Of a stretch of DNA of 6,046 nucleotides, positions 1-6,046 are shown in pieces. The stretch is taken from NCBI GenBank assembly GCA_021844725.1, contig JAKBSX010000204.1, positions 1 to 6,046 of the forward strand. Reading direction: 5' to 3'. The position numbers and the translations under genes are program-made. Within the stretch, counting starts at the first letter, position 1. The number at the start of each line of letters is the position of its first letter. This DNA is from Actinomycetes bacterium (GTDB lineage: Bacteria; Actinomycetota; Acidimicrobiia; Acidimicrobiales; Acidimicrobiaceae). The notes below the pieces were generated by a model. That model was not told the origin of the DNA and did not search any database. It saw only the letters and a program-made list of their open reading frames with translations.

Positions 1-1041
1 GCACATCCACTCCCAATTTTGGAAGCATATTCCAATTTAGAGGGAGGCTTTGAGGCCGGAAAGCACTTCTTTGAGGATATGCTTAGGAAATCCTTCAAAG
101 AAATCAATAGAGTGCTTAAGTCAGAGGGAATAGTATCGATAGTTTATGCCCATAAGTCAACATCGGGCTGGGAAACATTGATCAACTCTTTACTTGATTC
201 AGGTCTTGTGGTAACCGGCGCTTGGCCGCTGCACACCGAGAAAAAAAGTCGTTTGAGATCTCTGGAATCCGCAACGCTATCATCATCTATCTATGTTGTT
301 GCTAGGAAGATTGATAGAGAGCAGATTGGCTTCTACAGCGAGGTCAAGCAAGAGCTCAGAGATTTCCTGAACCGAAAACTCGATAATGTATGGCGGGAAG
401 GTATCTCAGGAGCTGACTTCTTAATTTCAGGCATTGGCTCCGCTATTGAAGTATTTGGAAAGTACGGAAAGATCATTGATGATGAAGGAAACAGCATAAA
501 AGCAAACAGATTACTAGAGGACGTACGCAGAGTTGTGACGAATTACGCTGTAAAGCAAGTCCTCCACAATGGATTTGCTGCTGAAATCAAACCGATGACG
601 AGATTCTATATCCTATGGAGATGGGCGTATGCGGACTCAGTTTTGGAGTTCGACGACGCACACAAACTTGGCCAGAGCATCGGAATAGATGTTAGCCAAG
701 TGTGGGATAATGGCTTCATTTCAAAGAAGAAGGAGTTCATAGAGGTTTTGGGTCCTGAAGAAAGAGAACTAGATTCCTTGGAGGGCTCTACAGAGCCAAT
801 TGATGTGCTCCATCAAGTGCTTCTGCTATGGAAGAGGGGGAGGTATGATGAGGTTACGAAGGTCCTTAGTGAAACCGGCCAAGGGAAGAGTGATGTGTTC
901 TATAAGGTCGCTCAAGCTATCTCTGAATCGCTGCCATATGGAAATAAGGAAAAGAAGCTACTCGATGGTTTCCTATCGGGAAAAGAGAGAATTGTGAAAG
1001 AGGTCAAGAAGCAAGGTGGTCAAACGAGGTTGTTTGAATGA
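1..1041 (+). CDS. DUF1156-type adenine-specific DNA methylase, C-terminal part (5' end outside window)
   Basis: The frame is open from base 1 to the TGA at 1039-1041, so these 346 residues are the C-terminal part of a longer protein; the TTG at 19 is internal and not a real start. The fragment resembles the C-terminal half of COG1743/DUF1156 DNA adenine methylases. Near residues 37-52 a helix-strand unit (RVLKSEGIVSIVYAHK) fits the late beta-strands of a Rossmann methyltransferase, followed by GWETLINSLLDSG and the WPLHTE segment. Further on come the family-typical GADFLISGIGSAIEVFGKYGK block (about 137-157), TRFYILWRWAYAD (about 200-212) and a helical tail rich in Leu, Lys and Glu. The SAM-binding and (D/N)PPY catalytic motifs must lie upstream and cannot be checked. 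By family it would methylate adenine in DNA. It overlaps the following ATPase gene by 4 nt, so the two are probably translationally coupled. The family call is from motif memory, not from a search. Confidence 0.85.
   Translation, partial: AHPLPILEAYSNLEGGFEAGKHFFEDMLRKSFKEINRVLKSEGIVSIVYAHKSTSGWETLINSLLDSGLVVTGAWPLHTEKKSRLRSLESATLSSSIYVVARKIDREQIGFYSEVKQELRDFLNRKLDNVWREGISGADFLISGIGSAIEVFGKYGKIIDDEGNSIKANRLLEDVRRVVTNYAVKQVLHNGFAAEIKPMTRFYILWRWAYADSVLEFDDAHKLGQSIGIDVSQVWDNGFISKKKEFIEVLGPEERELDSLEGSTEPIDVLHQVLLLWKRGRYDEVTKVLSETGQGKSDVFYKVAQAISESLPYGNKEKKLLDGFLSGKERIVKEVKKQGGQTRLFE
1026..1030 (+). promoter_or_regulatory. Ribosome binding site of the DUF499 ATPase gene
   Basis: GAGGT lies 7 nt before the ATG at 1038 and inside the last codons of the methylase. 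Together with the ATGA overlap it supports this start and coupled translation of the two genes. Confidence 0.6.
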
Positions 1042-3569
1042 AACCATTCCACACAATCGCTGTGCCGCATAAAGACATACTTGAGGGCAGGTTGACTATG
1101 GATGTGTTTGCTGCGGACCTTTGGCACGTATTTTGCAATCGAGGACCTGAAGAGTATAAAGACGCAGACACATTCTTCAAGAAAACGTTCGTTACGAAGG
1201 GACTTGACAATCTCTTCAAAATTGTTGAGAAGAGAATTAGAGGCAAGGGAGGCGATTCAGTGATACAGCTTCAAACACCTTTTGGCGGTGGAAAGACTCA
1301 TGCGCTGATTGGTCTATATCATAAGGCGAAAGAGTGGAAAGCAAGCCCCTTCGTTTTCATAGGCGATAAACTCTCTCCTGCTGACACATTGATCTGGGAA
1401 GAACTGGAGAGGCAATTGACTGGTAAAGTGAAAGATCTTAAGGGGAAGACCGTTCCATCAGGCGAAAAGATAAGGCAACTTTTGGAAAGCAAACAGCCAG
1501 TAATCTTGCTAATAGATGAACTCGTTGAATATCTGATTCCAGCAAGAGGAATAATTGTTGGCGGCTCCACACTGGATTCCCAAGTGCTATCATTTGTAAA
1601 GAGGCTGTCGGAAGCCGTGAGTTCCCTAGACAAATGTGTACTTCTATCCACTTCGCCGTCTAGAACGCAGTATAGCCAGGAAGATCAGCATCTTCTCAAC
1701 CTGCTATCAGAAAGGTTAGGTAGAATCGAGAGGGCTTACACTCCAGTAGAAGACTGGGAAATTTCCAGTATCATCAGAAGAAGACTATTCTCGGAATTGG
1801 ACGAAAATGGAGCAAAAAAAACAGTTTTACAGTACATTGAATACGCAGAGAAGGAGGACATTTTACCTATTGGAAGTGAACGGTCTGAATATAGGCAAAG
1901 ATTCATTGGGTCATATCCTTTCTCTCCAGAGGTAGTTGACGTCCTCTACCAGCGATGGGGCAGTTATCCGAATTTTCAGAGAACAAGAGGGGTTCTTCGA
2001 CTCCTTGCACTCGTGATATATTCCCTCAAGAACAGCGGAAGGCCCTACATAACCCTCGCCGATTTCGACCTAAACAATGAAGAGTTAAGGCCGGAGCTGG
2101 TTAAAAACATCGGAAGCGAATTCGACAGCGTCATCGCAGCGGACATCACAAATCCCGATTCTGGAGCCAAGAAGGTTGATGGCGTCTTAGGGAGATCGTT
2201 TCAAGGCCTAATGCTCGGAACAAGAGTTGCAACGTCAATTTTCCTATATTCATTCTCTGGAGGTCAAGAGAAAGGGGCGCATTTGGGAGATATCAAAAGA
2301 TCTGCAACAACGATGGAAAATCCATCCAGCGTAGTAGTTGAGGCAGTTGAACAGCTGAAAAGCAAGCTCTTCTATCTGCAGTCTCAGAATGAAAAGTATT
2401 TCTTCCTTAACCAACCAAACATGAATCGTGTGCTTATAACAAAGATGGAGAACATCAAGGACAGAGAAGTGATGGAGTCAGAAAAGGAAATACTCGAACA
2501 CCAAATCCAAGGTGGGAAGCTCAAAGTATTTCTGTGGCCCAATAGGCCCAAGGATATCCCGGACACAGAGGAGTTGAAACTTGTCATCTTGCCAGAAAAG
2601 AACGACGTATTCATTAGGAACCTGCTCGAAACGAAAGGAGATTCGCCGCGAGTCTACAGAAACACGATCTTTTTTCTGTGCCCGTCCGAGACAGAAAAAT
2701 CAGCGTTTAGGAATCTCATCAAAAGAAGAATGGCTTACTTGCAGATCCAGTCGGACGCGACTCTGAAGCTCTCAGATGAACAGAAGCGTGAAATCGCAGC
2801 GAATCTTAGAAGGGAGGAGGACAATCTCAAGGATGCCGTTAAGAGATGCTACAGACTTGCGTTTGCACCTGGGAAGGATGGTATAGAGGAAATTGATCTC
2901 GGGATTCCTACATATGGAGAGAAAAGAGGACTGGATCAAGAAGTCTACGAGCAACTGAAGGCAGAGCAAAAAGTGCTCGAGAAGATCGCCGCACTCGTTT
3001 TGAAGGAAAAGTACTTGCGAGACAAGGAATTTGTGAAGGTCAGGCTCATTCACGATTCAATGTTAAAGACTCCTGGCGAGAGGAGGGTGACAAGTCCTCT
3101 CGCAGTCCGGGAGGCGATTTCACAAGGCGTTAAGCTGGGGTTGTTCGGATTAGGAGAGCTAAGCATCGATGAGGCTACTGTGACCTGCAGATACTTCAAA
3201 GAAGATGCTACACCCGAATTTGGTGAGACAGAAGTAATTGTGAAGGACACTGTTTGCGTGCTTCAGAAGCAAGCTGGCGAAGCAGAACCTATTCCATTCC
3301 CAGTGGGAAAAGTAGAAGGAGCCGATGCAACTACTTCGGCCGCGCCAATAAGTCGAGGATCCAACAGAGCGTTGTCTAGCGTGACACTTGAGTTTGAAGT
3401 CCCCAGAGGGAAGGTTTCCCAACTAATGGGCATGATGAGTTTTCTTCAAAGCAAGTTCCAAGAACTGCATATCTCAGTGAAGGCAACCGAGGGCTCGATT
3501 TCTGAAGAAGATTACTTGAACAAGATTAAAGAAACACTGAAACAGTTAGGTATCTCCTTCCAGGAATAG
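1038..3569 (+). CDS. DUF499-family AAA+-like ATPase, partner of the DUF1156 methylase
   Basis: This 843-residue protein has a P-loop ATPase core near the N-terminus. Walker A is TPFGGGKTH at 80-88, with Lys86 and Thr87 as phosphate- and Mg-binding residues. Walker B is PVILLIDE at 154-161, with Asp160 and Glu161. A sensor-1-like strand LLSTSPS lies at 202-208, and SYPFSPEVVDVLYQRWG (292-308) followed by FQRTRGVLRLLA (313-324) looks like the sensor-2/lid region. These blocks and the length match DUF499 (COG1483) proteins. A long middle region (about 335-740) with charged helical stretches follows. After a Ser/Ala/Thr-rich linker (about 755-780), residues 787-843 form a conserved-looking C-terminal alpha/beta unit. 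No nuclease, helicase or methylase motif is visible. The start overlaps the methylase stop as ATGA. COG1743 and COG1483 genes commonly sit side by side, and the ATPase probably assists DNA recognition or modification by the methylase, as PglY/BrxC-type ATPases are thought to do in BREX; that role is inference. The gene looks intact and ends at TAG 3567-3569. Confidence 0.9.
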   Translation: MKPFHTIAVPHKDILEGRLTMDVFAADLWHVFCNRGPEEYKDADTFFKKTFVTKGLDNLFKIVEKRIRGKGGDSVIQLQTPFGGGKTHALIGLYHKAKEWKASPFVFIGDKLSPADTLIWEELERQLTGKVKDLKGKTVPSGEKIRQLLESKQPVILLIDELVEYLIPARGIIVGGSTLDSQVLSFVKRLSEAVSSLDKCVLLSTSPSRTQYSQEDQHLLNLLSERLGRIERAYTPVEDWEISSIIRRRLFSELDENGAKKTVLQYIEYAEKEDILPIGSERSEYRQRFIGSYPFSPEVVDVLYQRWGSYPNFQRTRGVLRLLALVIYSLKNSGRPYITLADFDLNNEELRPELVKNIGSEFDSVIAADITNPDSGAKKVDGVLGRSFQGLMLGTRVATSIFLYSFSGGQEKGAHLGDIKRSATTMENPSSVVVEAVEQLKSKLFYLQSQNEKYFFLNQPNMNRVLITKMENIKDREVMESEKEILEHQIQGGKLKVFLWPNRPKDIPDTEELKLVILPEKNDVFIRNLLETKGDSPRVYRNTIFFLCPSETEKSAFRNLIKRRMAYLQIQSDATLKLSDEQKREIAANLRREEDNLKDAVKRCYRLAFAPGKDGIEEIDLGIPTYGEKRGLDQEVYEQLKAEQKVLEKIAALVLKEKYLRDKEFVKVRLIHDSMLKTPGERRVTSPLAVREAISQGVKLGLFGLGELSIDEATVTCRYFKEDATPEFGETEVIVKDTVCVLQKQAGEAEPIPFPVGKVEGADATTSAAPISRGSNRALSSVTLEFEVPRGKVSQLMGMMSFLQSKFQELHISVKATEGSISEEDYLNKIKETLKQLGISFQE

Positions 3570-3662
3570 CTGCACCTCACATAAATCAAGACTCACAGAT
3601 TTACAGCAACCCTGAGCAAAGAAGACCTCCAAGGAAGTCATCGAGATAGGTTAGTCTCAATA
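3570..3662. other. Short gap between convergent genes
   Basis: The 93 bases separate the ends of the plus-strand ATPase gene and the minus-strand PIN gene. A terminator for both would be expected here, but I see no GC-rich hairpin with a T-run on either strand. The best inverted repeat is a 6-bp one at its right edge (CTCAAT 3656-3661 with ATTGAG 3674-3679), which is too weak to call. Confidence 0.5.
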
Positions 3663-4082
3663 TTAAATCGGCAATTGAGGGAGCGCTTTCAAATTGGGGA
3701 CGCGGTGCATATTTTCGTCGTTGGTAAGCAAGGGGATACTATGCAGGATGGCCGTGGCTGCAATCCAACAGTCATTGTCAGTTATTCCAACACCAGCGAA
3801 CTTACAGGAAGCTTTAGTATTTGCATATGCCCTAACTAAGTTGATATCACCTGGAAAGAGTAGATACGATCTCAGATAATTCTCATACTCACTGATCTTT
3901 GTATCAGACCACCGGGCAGATTTCGCGCCTCCAAGAGCCTCCCCGTAACTTATGAATGAAATCGCTGGTATCTTTCCGATGAGGTGTGGCTTGAACGGTT
4001 CAAATTCAGCTCGCTTACCGTACCTATAAGACAGGACGTCGGTATCAACAAGTATCACCTCGGGCGACGATCCTATGGGCAC
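3663..4082 (-). CDS. PIN-domain ribonuclease, VapC-like toxin
   Basis: At 139 residues the protein has the usual size of a single PIN domain. The acidic active-site residues are all visible: Asp13 in ILVDTDVLSY, with Asp15 two residues on; Glu48 in SYGEAL; Asp104 in TDNDCWIAATA, with Asp102 just before; and Asp122 in LLTNDENMHRV. PIN proteins of this type are Mg-dependent RNases that cut tRNA, rRNA or mRNA and usually act as toxins neutralised by a co-expressed partner. The substrate cannot be read from the sequence. The start is GTG (4082-4080), directly after the TAG of the upstream gene with no base between. A GAGAGG ribosome binding site (4097-4092), 9 nt upstream and inside that gene, supports this start and implies coupled translation. 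No VapB, MazE, RHH or AbrB-type small antitoxin gene is adjacent; the only candidate partner is the 317-residue upstream protein. A non-TA role such as an RNA-processing PIN protein is possible but less likely given the pairing. Confidence 0.88.
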   Translation of the reverse strand: MPIGSSPEVILVDTDVLSYRYGKRAEFEPFKPHLIGKIPAISFISYGEALGGAKSARWSDTKISEYENYLRSYLLFPGDINLVRAYANTKASCKFAGVGITDNDCWIAATAILHSIPLLTNDENMHRVPNLKALPQLPI

Positions 4083-5036
4083 CTAAAACAACCTCTCAGC
4101 TCTTTTCTTCTTTATTTCACTGAAGTAGCTGTTCCACTCTTCGTCAGATGGAGCCTCCCATTGCTCGTCTTGAGATGGTTGGTAACCACGAAAGTCTTGT
4201 TGACTCAATAGATCGGAAACGCTACTACCACGCCAAAAGTAATCTACCAAAGTGGAGTCAAAGCCAGGTAGTTCTATCTTACCCTCGATTTCTATCCTGT
4301 CGGTCTGAAGTTCCTCAATCTTGCCTGTGAACCTATTTGTCTTTGCTCTTCCCCTGACTTTCACGAAATGCATCAGACCATCCAATACTGTGCCAACATC
4401 TTCTGGAGCGGCGACGCAAGACACTGGCTCTGCATCTGGGCGATAGAGTGTAAAGCTCACTGCATTAGCCCTAAAGTCTGCCTGCAAAATGACCCCTTGT
4501 ATATCCATGGTTTCCTCTGTAGCGGGAGCCAGCAGATTACCAACTTTTCTAGCCATCAATGCGTCAATCGTTATTGTTTTGGGCTGTAAGCCGTCGCCTA
4601 GGCTGATCTCGATTTCATCAATTCCTTTCCTGAAAAGTGGATGTAGTTGATTAACATAAGTCAGAATGGAGCGATCTGGCTGTTTGAGTTCACCCGGCAC
4701 GGCCTTTAGGATACGGTCCACTTCGTCCAACCAGCCCTCTATGACATCACTTCCACCAGTTGCTGAGTCCAGAGTGGTTTGTGCCTCGATAGTTTCGAAT
4801 ATGAGCGATGCACTTCCCTTCCTGAAGTCAGTCAAATATAACTTCAAGCTGCCGCTAGCATCAGCTGGTCTGCGCCCTTTCCGAACTTCTGATTCTCCTA
4901 ATCTTGTCCTAACGAGGTATTTTTCGATAGAGGCGCGAATTGATTTTACGACTGTTTCCAGAGCATCTATGGACAGTTTGCCGGTTTCCACTTCCAGACC
5001 TTGTAGCTTGATTGTCAAGATTTTGCGAGCTGACAT
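4083..5036 (-). CDS. Uncharacterised 317-residue partner of the PIN toxin (candidate large antitoxin)
   Basis: I do not recognise a named family. I chose the ATG at 5036-5034 over one 33 nt upstream (5069-5067) because a strong GGAGGAGGG lies just before it and none precedes the upstream one. In this numbering, residues 2-80 look alpha/beta: a strand (KILTIKLQGLEVETG), a long helix (about 22-45) and two strands (GSLKLYLTDFRKGSASLIFE, 62-81). A helical section runs from about 95 to 135. Residues 140-250 are rich in predicted strands; the stretch DIQGVILQADFRANAVSFTLYRPD, then a helix (EDVGTVLDGLMHF), then VKVRGRAKTNRFTGKIEELQTDRIEI resembles a small beta-barrel or OB-like unit. The last 30 residues are acidic (QDEQWEAPSDEEW) and end in a basic helix (SEIKKKRAERLF). 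There is no signal peptide, membrane segment, helix-turn-helix or P-loop. It directly precedes and abuts the PIN gene, which is the usual position of an antitoxin, and a C-terminal tail that masks the toxin is common in VapB proteins. An antitoxin role is inferred from position only. Confidence 0.8.
   Translation of the reverse strand: MSARKILTIKLQGLEVETGKLSIDALETVVKSIRASIEKYLVRTRLGESEVRKGRRPADASGSLKLYLTDFRKGSASLIFETIEAQTTLDSATGGSDVIEGWLDEVDRILKAVPGELKQPDRSILTYVNQLHPLFRKGIDEIEISLGDGLQPKTITIDALMARKVGNLLAPATEETMDIQGVILQADFRANAVSFTLYRPDAEPVSCVAAPEDVGTVLDGLMHFVKVRGRAKTNRFTGKIEELQTDRIEIEGKIELPGFDSTLVDYFWRGSSVSDLLSQQDFRGYQPSQDEQWEAPSDEEWNSYFSEIKKKRAERLF
4092..4097 (-). promoter_or_regulatory. Ribosome binding site deciding the GTG start of the PIN gene
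   Basis: On the minus strand GAGAGG lies 9 nt before the GTG at 4082-4080, within the last codons (Glu-Arg) of the upstream gene. It is the reason for accepting a non-ATG start. Confidence 0.55.
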
Positions 5037-5045
5037 TTTCCCTGT

Positions 5046-5054
5046 CCCTCCTCC
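5046..5054 (-). promoter_or_regulatory. Ribosome binding site deciding the start of the 317-residue protein
   Basis: The minus-strand run GGAGGAGGG ends 9 nt before the ATG at 5036-5034. It is the strongest ribosome binding site in the window and lies inside what would be coding sequence if the upstream ATG (5069-5067) were used. That longer reading would add an unconserved-looking Gly/Arg-rich 11-residue extension. Confidence 0.65.
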
Positions 5055-5066
5055 ACGACTTTCACG

Positions 5067-5094
5067 CATATAAGTAATTCACAACTACTATCAA
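5067..5094 (-). promoter_or_regulatory. Possible promoter of the partner-PIN operon
   Basis: On the minus strand TTGATA (5094-5089) and TATATG (5072-5067) are 16 bp apart and could be -35 and -10 boxes, with a start point near 5060 that keeps the ribosome binding site in the transcript. Read as an archaeal TATA box, ACTTATAT would instead place the start near 5045, cutting off most of the ribosome binding site, so the bacterial reading fits better. The call rests on pattern only. Confidence 0.3.
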
Positions 5095-5120
5095 AAACTA
5101 TCATTAGGGGGCACGATAGT
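5087..5120. repeat. Operator-like repeat cluster upstream of the partner-PIN operon
   Basis: The heptamer ACTATCA occurs at 5087-5093 and again at 5097-5103, exactly 10 bp (one helical turn) apart. An inverted half-site GATAGT follows at 5115-5120. The first copy overlaps the putative -35 box. Repeats overlapping a promoter are typical of autoregulated toxin-antitoxin operons, although here no DNA-binding domain is visible in either protein. The short length makes chance possible. Confidence 0.35.
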
Positions 5121-5658
5121 CCATGAACATGTGAACCTTGCTATCTTGGTTTCCTTACTTATTTGATTGACGGTAAAAATGCAAATCAAGGCAACCTAAA
5201 TCAGTTGCTACGTGGGAATGCTAGTTTGAGAGATGGAAGAGAAGTGACGAGTGGGTGACATCCTGCTCTGACAGCATAAAATGGCAAACAAGTGCGAAGA
5301 GGAAGTATCTGGCCGAGGGGATAGAAGGACTTGGAAGAAATCAACATGCCCCCTACAATTAACCGATTTGCAATGCCGAGACGGGGGGAAACGTCTAGAA
5401 ACTAGTACCTGATTGTCTTAATCCTTGAAGGGTCTGTCTCACCAGACATCCAGCAGGTATGCGAAGGCAGCACACTCGAAACATCCCTCGCCGCTCCAGA
5501 GAATGAACCTGAGCAGAGTATTGAGGGCGCATATCTGTCATTACTCGTCCAGTAGAATGCGAAATGCTACCGGTTGCCTCCTATGGGATCGAGTCTGCAG
5601 AGATGGACGGATGCTCGCCCCATGACTCATTGGTCCAACAAGAAGTAACGAATCACCT
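5121..5658. other. Stretch without a supportable gene
   Basis: All six frames are interrupted by stops at short intervals. The open stretches I examined are about 45 codons at 5225-5362 (+), 43 codons at 5281-5412 (+), 66 codons at 5425-5625 (+) and the first part of a 68-codon frame starting at 5564 (+). None has a ribosome binding site or a recognisable protein motif. No tRNA, CRISPR array or convincing terminator is seen. On the minus strand, several stretches between 5400 and 5660 look protein-like only if frames are switched and stops ignored, which would fit decayed coding sequence but proves nothing. Confidence 0.45.
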
Positions 5659-5853
5659 TCAGGCACAGCTTGCTGCCAGGCTCCTGCTCACGAATGCTGT
5701 CCTCACTTCACCTGTGGTGACATCCTCGTTGTTCAGGTCTACTCTCCCAATCAATTCCCCGCAGTCATAGAGTTCTATGTGTCACTCCGTATCATTCCTG
5801 TATAACTTCAGGGAACATTTACCGCCACTTCCAAATGCAGAGAAGACACGCAT
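5659..5853 (-). pseudogene. Possible decayed gene remnant, family unknown
   Basis: Read from an ATG at 5853-5851, this frame gives 23 residues (MRVFSAFGSGG to RNDTE), then an in-frame TGA at 5784-5782. Forty more residues follow, including HIELYDCGELIGRVDL and EDVTTGEVRTAFVSRSL, up to a second TGA at 5661-5659. The stretch after the first stop has about three quarters purines in first codon position (31 of 40 by hand count), as coding DNA does, and protein-like composition. A TGG-to-TGA change at the first stop would explain the break (Glu-Trp-His). No ribosome binding site precedes the ATG, and I recognise no family. It could equally be chance in a purine-rich strand. Confidence 0.2.
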
Positions 5854-5913
5854 CGTCGAGGCCGGGGAAGGTTTTGGTTTTCTCGGTTTCAGTTTCGAGA
5901 GGCACTACTCGAA

Positions 5914-6046
5914 GTGAAAGAGAAAGAGGGTGACAAACTGGCATCCCTCTGCAAGGTCCAAGCAGAGAATAAGAGAGAGGATACTGGAGATGACGCACAG
6001 GAGCAGGTTGGCCTCGACAACGCCGGAAGAGACAAGGGAACAGCTC
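5914..6046 (+). CDS. Possible start of a gene running off the right edge, function unknown
   Basis: This is the only plus-strand frame still open at the right edge. The open stretch begins at 5806 after a TAA and has no ATG. GTG at 5914 is the best available start, with GAGAGG (5897-5902) 11 nt upstream, which is farther than ideal. The 44 visible residues are highly charged (Glu, Lys, Asp, Gln) and G dominates the first codon position, as in coding DNA. No motif is recognisable. An antisense frame is also open for about 75 codons (6046 to about 5819) but has a Cys/Pro/Leu/Ser-rich, shadow-like composition. Confidence 0.2.
   Translation, partial: MKEKEGDKLASLCKVQAENKREDTGDDAQEQVGLDNAGRDKGTA

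Noticed and set aside
19..21. TTG as a start codon for the methylase fragment
   Set aside because: The frame is open through base 1 and the protein begins mid-domain, so this is an internal Leu codon of a gene that starts outside the window.
1319..3422. Minus-strand reading frames of 66-110 codons inside the ATPase gene
   Set aside because: They are antisense shadows of a clearly coding plus-strand gene, with Ser/Leu/Cys-rich shadow composition and no motifs.
3656..3679. CTCAAT/ATTGAG hairpin as a terminator
   Set aside because: It has only 6 A/T-containing pairs, a 12-base loop and no T-run, and it overlaps the stop of the PIN gene.
5067..5069. Upstream ATG as the start of the 317-residue protein (giving 328 residues)
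   Set aside because: No ribosome binding site precedes it, it lies within the putative -10/TATA tract, and the strong GGAGGAGGG sits just ahead of the internal ATG at 5036.
5105..5355. A 9-bp perfect inverted repeat (TAGGGGGCA at 5105-5113, TGCCCCCTA at 5347-5355) bounding 251 bp, like a MITE
   Set aside because: A 9-bp match is expected by chance at this length, the repeat does not extend inward or outward, and there is no clear target-site duplication.
5225..5412. Short plus-strand open stretches (5225-5362 and 5281-5412)
   Set aside because: They are 43-45 codons long, overlap in different frames, have no ribosome binding site and contain no family signature; they could be remnants, but nothing supports a gene.
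5254..5726. An 11-base direct repeat GGTGACATCCT at 5254-5264 and 5716-5726
   Set aside because: It is short and isolated with no extension on either side; chance or low-level duplication cannot be told apart.
5425..5770. Plus-strand reading frames of 66 and 68 codons (5425-5625, 5564-5770)
   Set aside because: They lack ribosome binding sites and recognisable motifs, have low-plausibility composition and overlap each other; the second also overlaps a better-looking minus-strand remnant.

Overview
The window holds two oppositely oriented gene pairs that converge on a short gap, followed by about 1 kb with no confident gene. Moderate G+C, frequent AGA/AGG arginine and ATA isoleucine codons, tight gene packing and GAGG/GGAGG ribosome binding sites would suit an archaeon or an AGR-rich bacterium such as a thermophile or a Chloroflexi-type lineage. 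The sequence alone does not decide between them, and no rRNA, tRNA or housekeeping gene is present to help.

Left part (1-3569, plus strand): the C-terminal part of a large DUF1156-type adenine-specific DNA methylase (COG1743-like), cut by the left edge, overlaps by 4 nt (ATGA) an 843-residue AAA+-like ATPase of the DUF499 family (COG1483-like) with clear Walker A, Walker B and sensor-like motifs. Methylase plus large ATPase is the core of a methylation-associated defence or DNA-modification module. It is comparable in logic, though not shown to be the same, to the methylase and ATPase components of BREX-like systems. No helicase or nuclease follows the ATPase, so any effector must lie upstream, outside the window, or be absent.

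Middle (3663-5036, minus strand): a 317-residue protein of unknown family is followed without a single intervening base by a PIN-domain ribonuclease with the full set of acidic active-site residues (VapC-like). The order (unknown partner first, PIN toxin second), the abutting TAG/GTG junction and an operator-like repeat cluster upstream suggest a toxin-antitoxin-like pair. The partner is about four times larger than ordinary VapB antitoxins and shows no obvious DNA-binding domain. This is the most interesting object in the window.

Right part (5037-6046): a promoter/operator-like stretch lies upstream of the partner gene. Beyond it is sequence with stops in all frames, containing at most a weak minus-strand gene remnant (about 5659-5853) and a possible small open frame running off the right edge. 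The combination of modification genes, a toxin-like pair and apparently decayed sequence is typical of an accessory or defence island.
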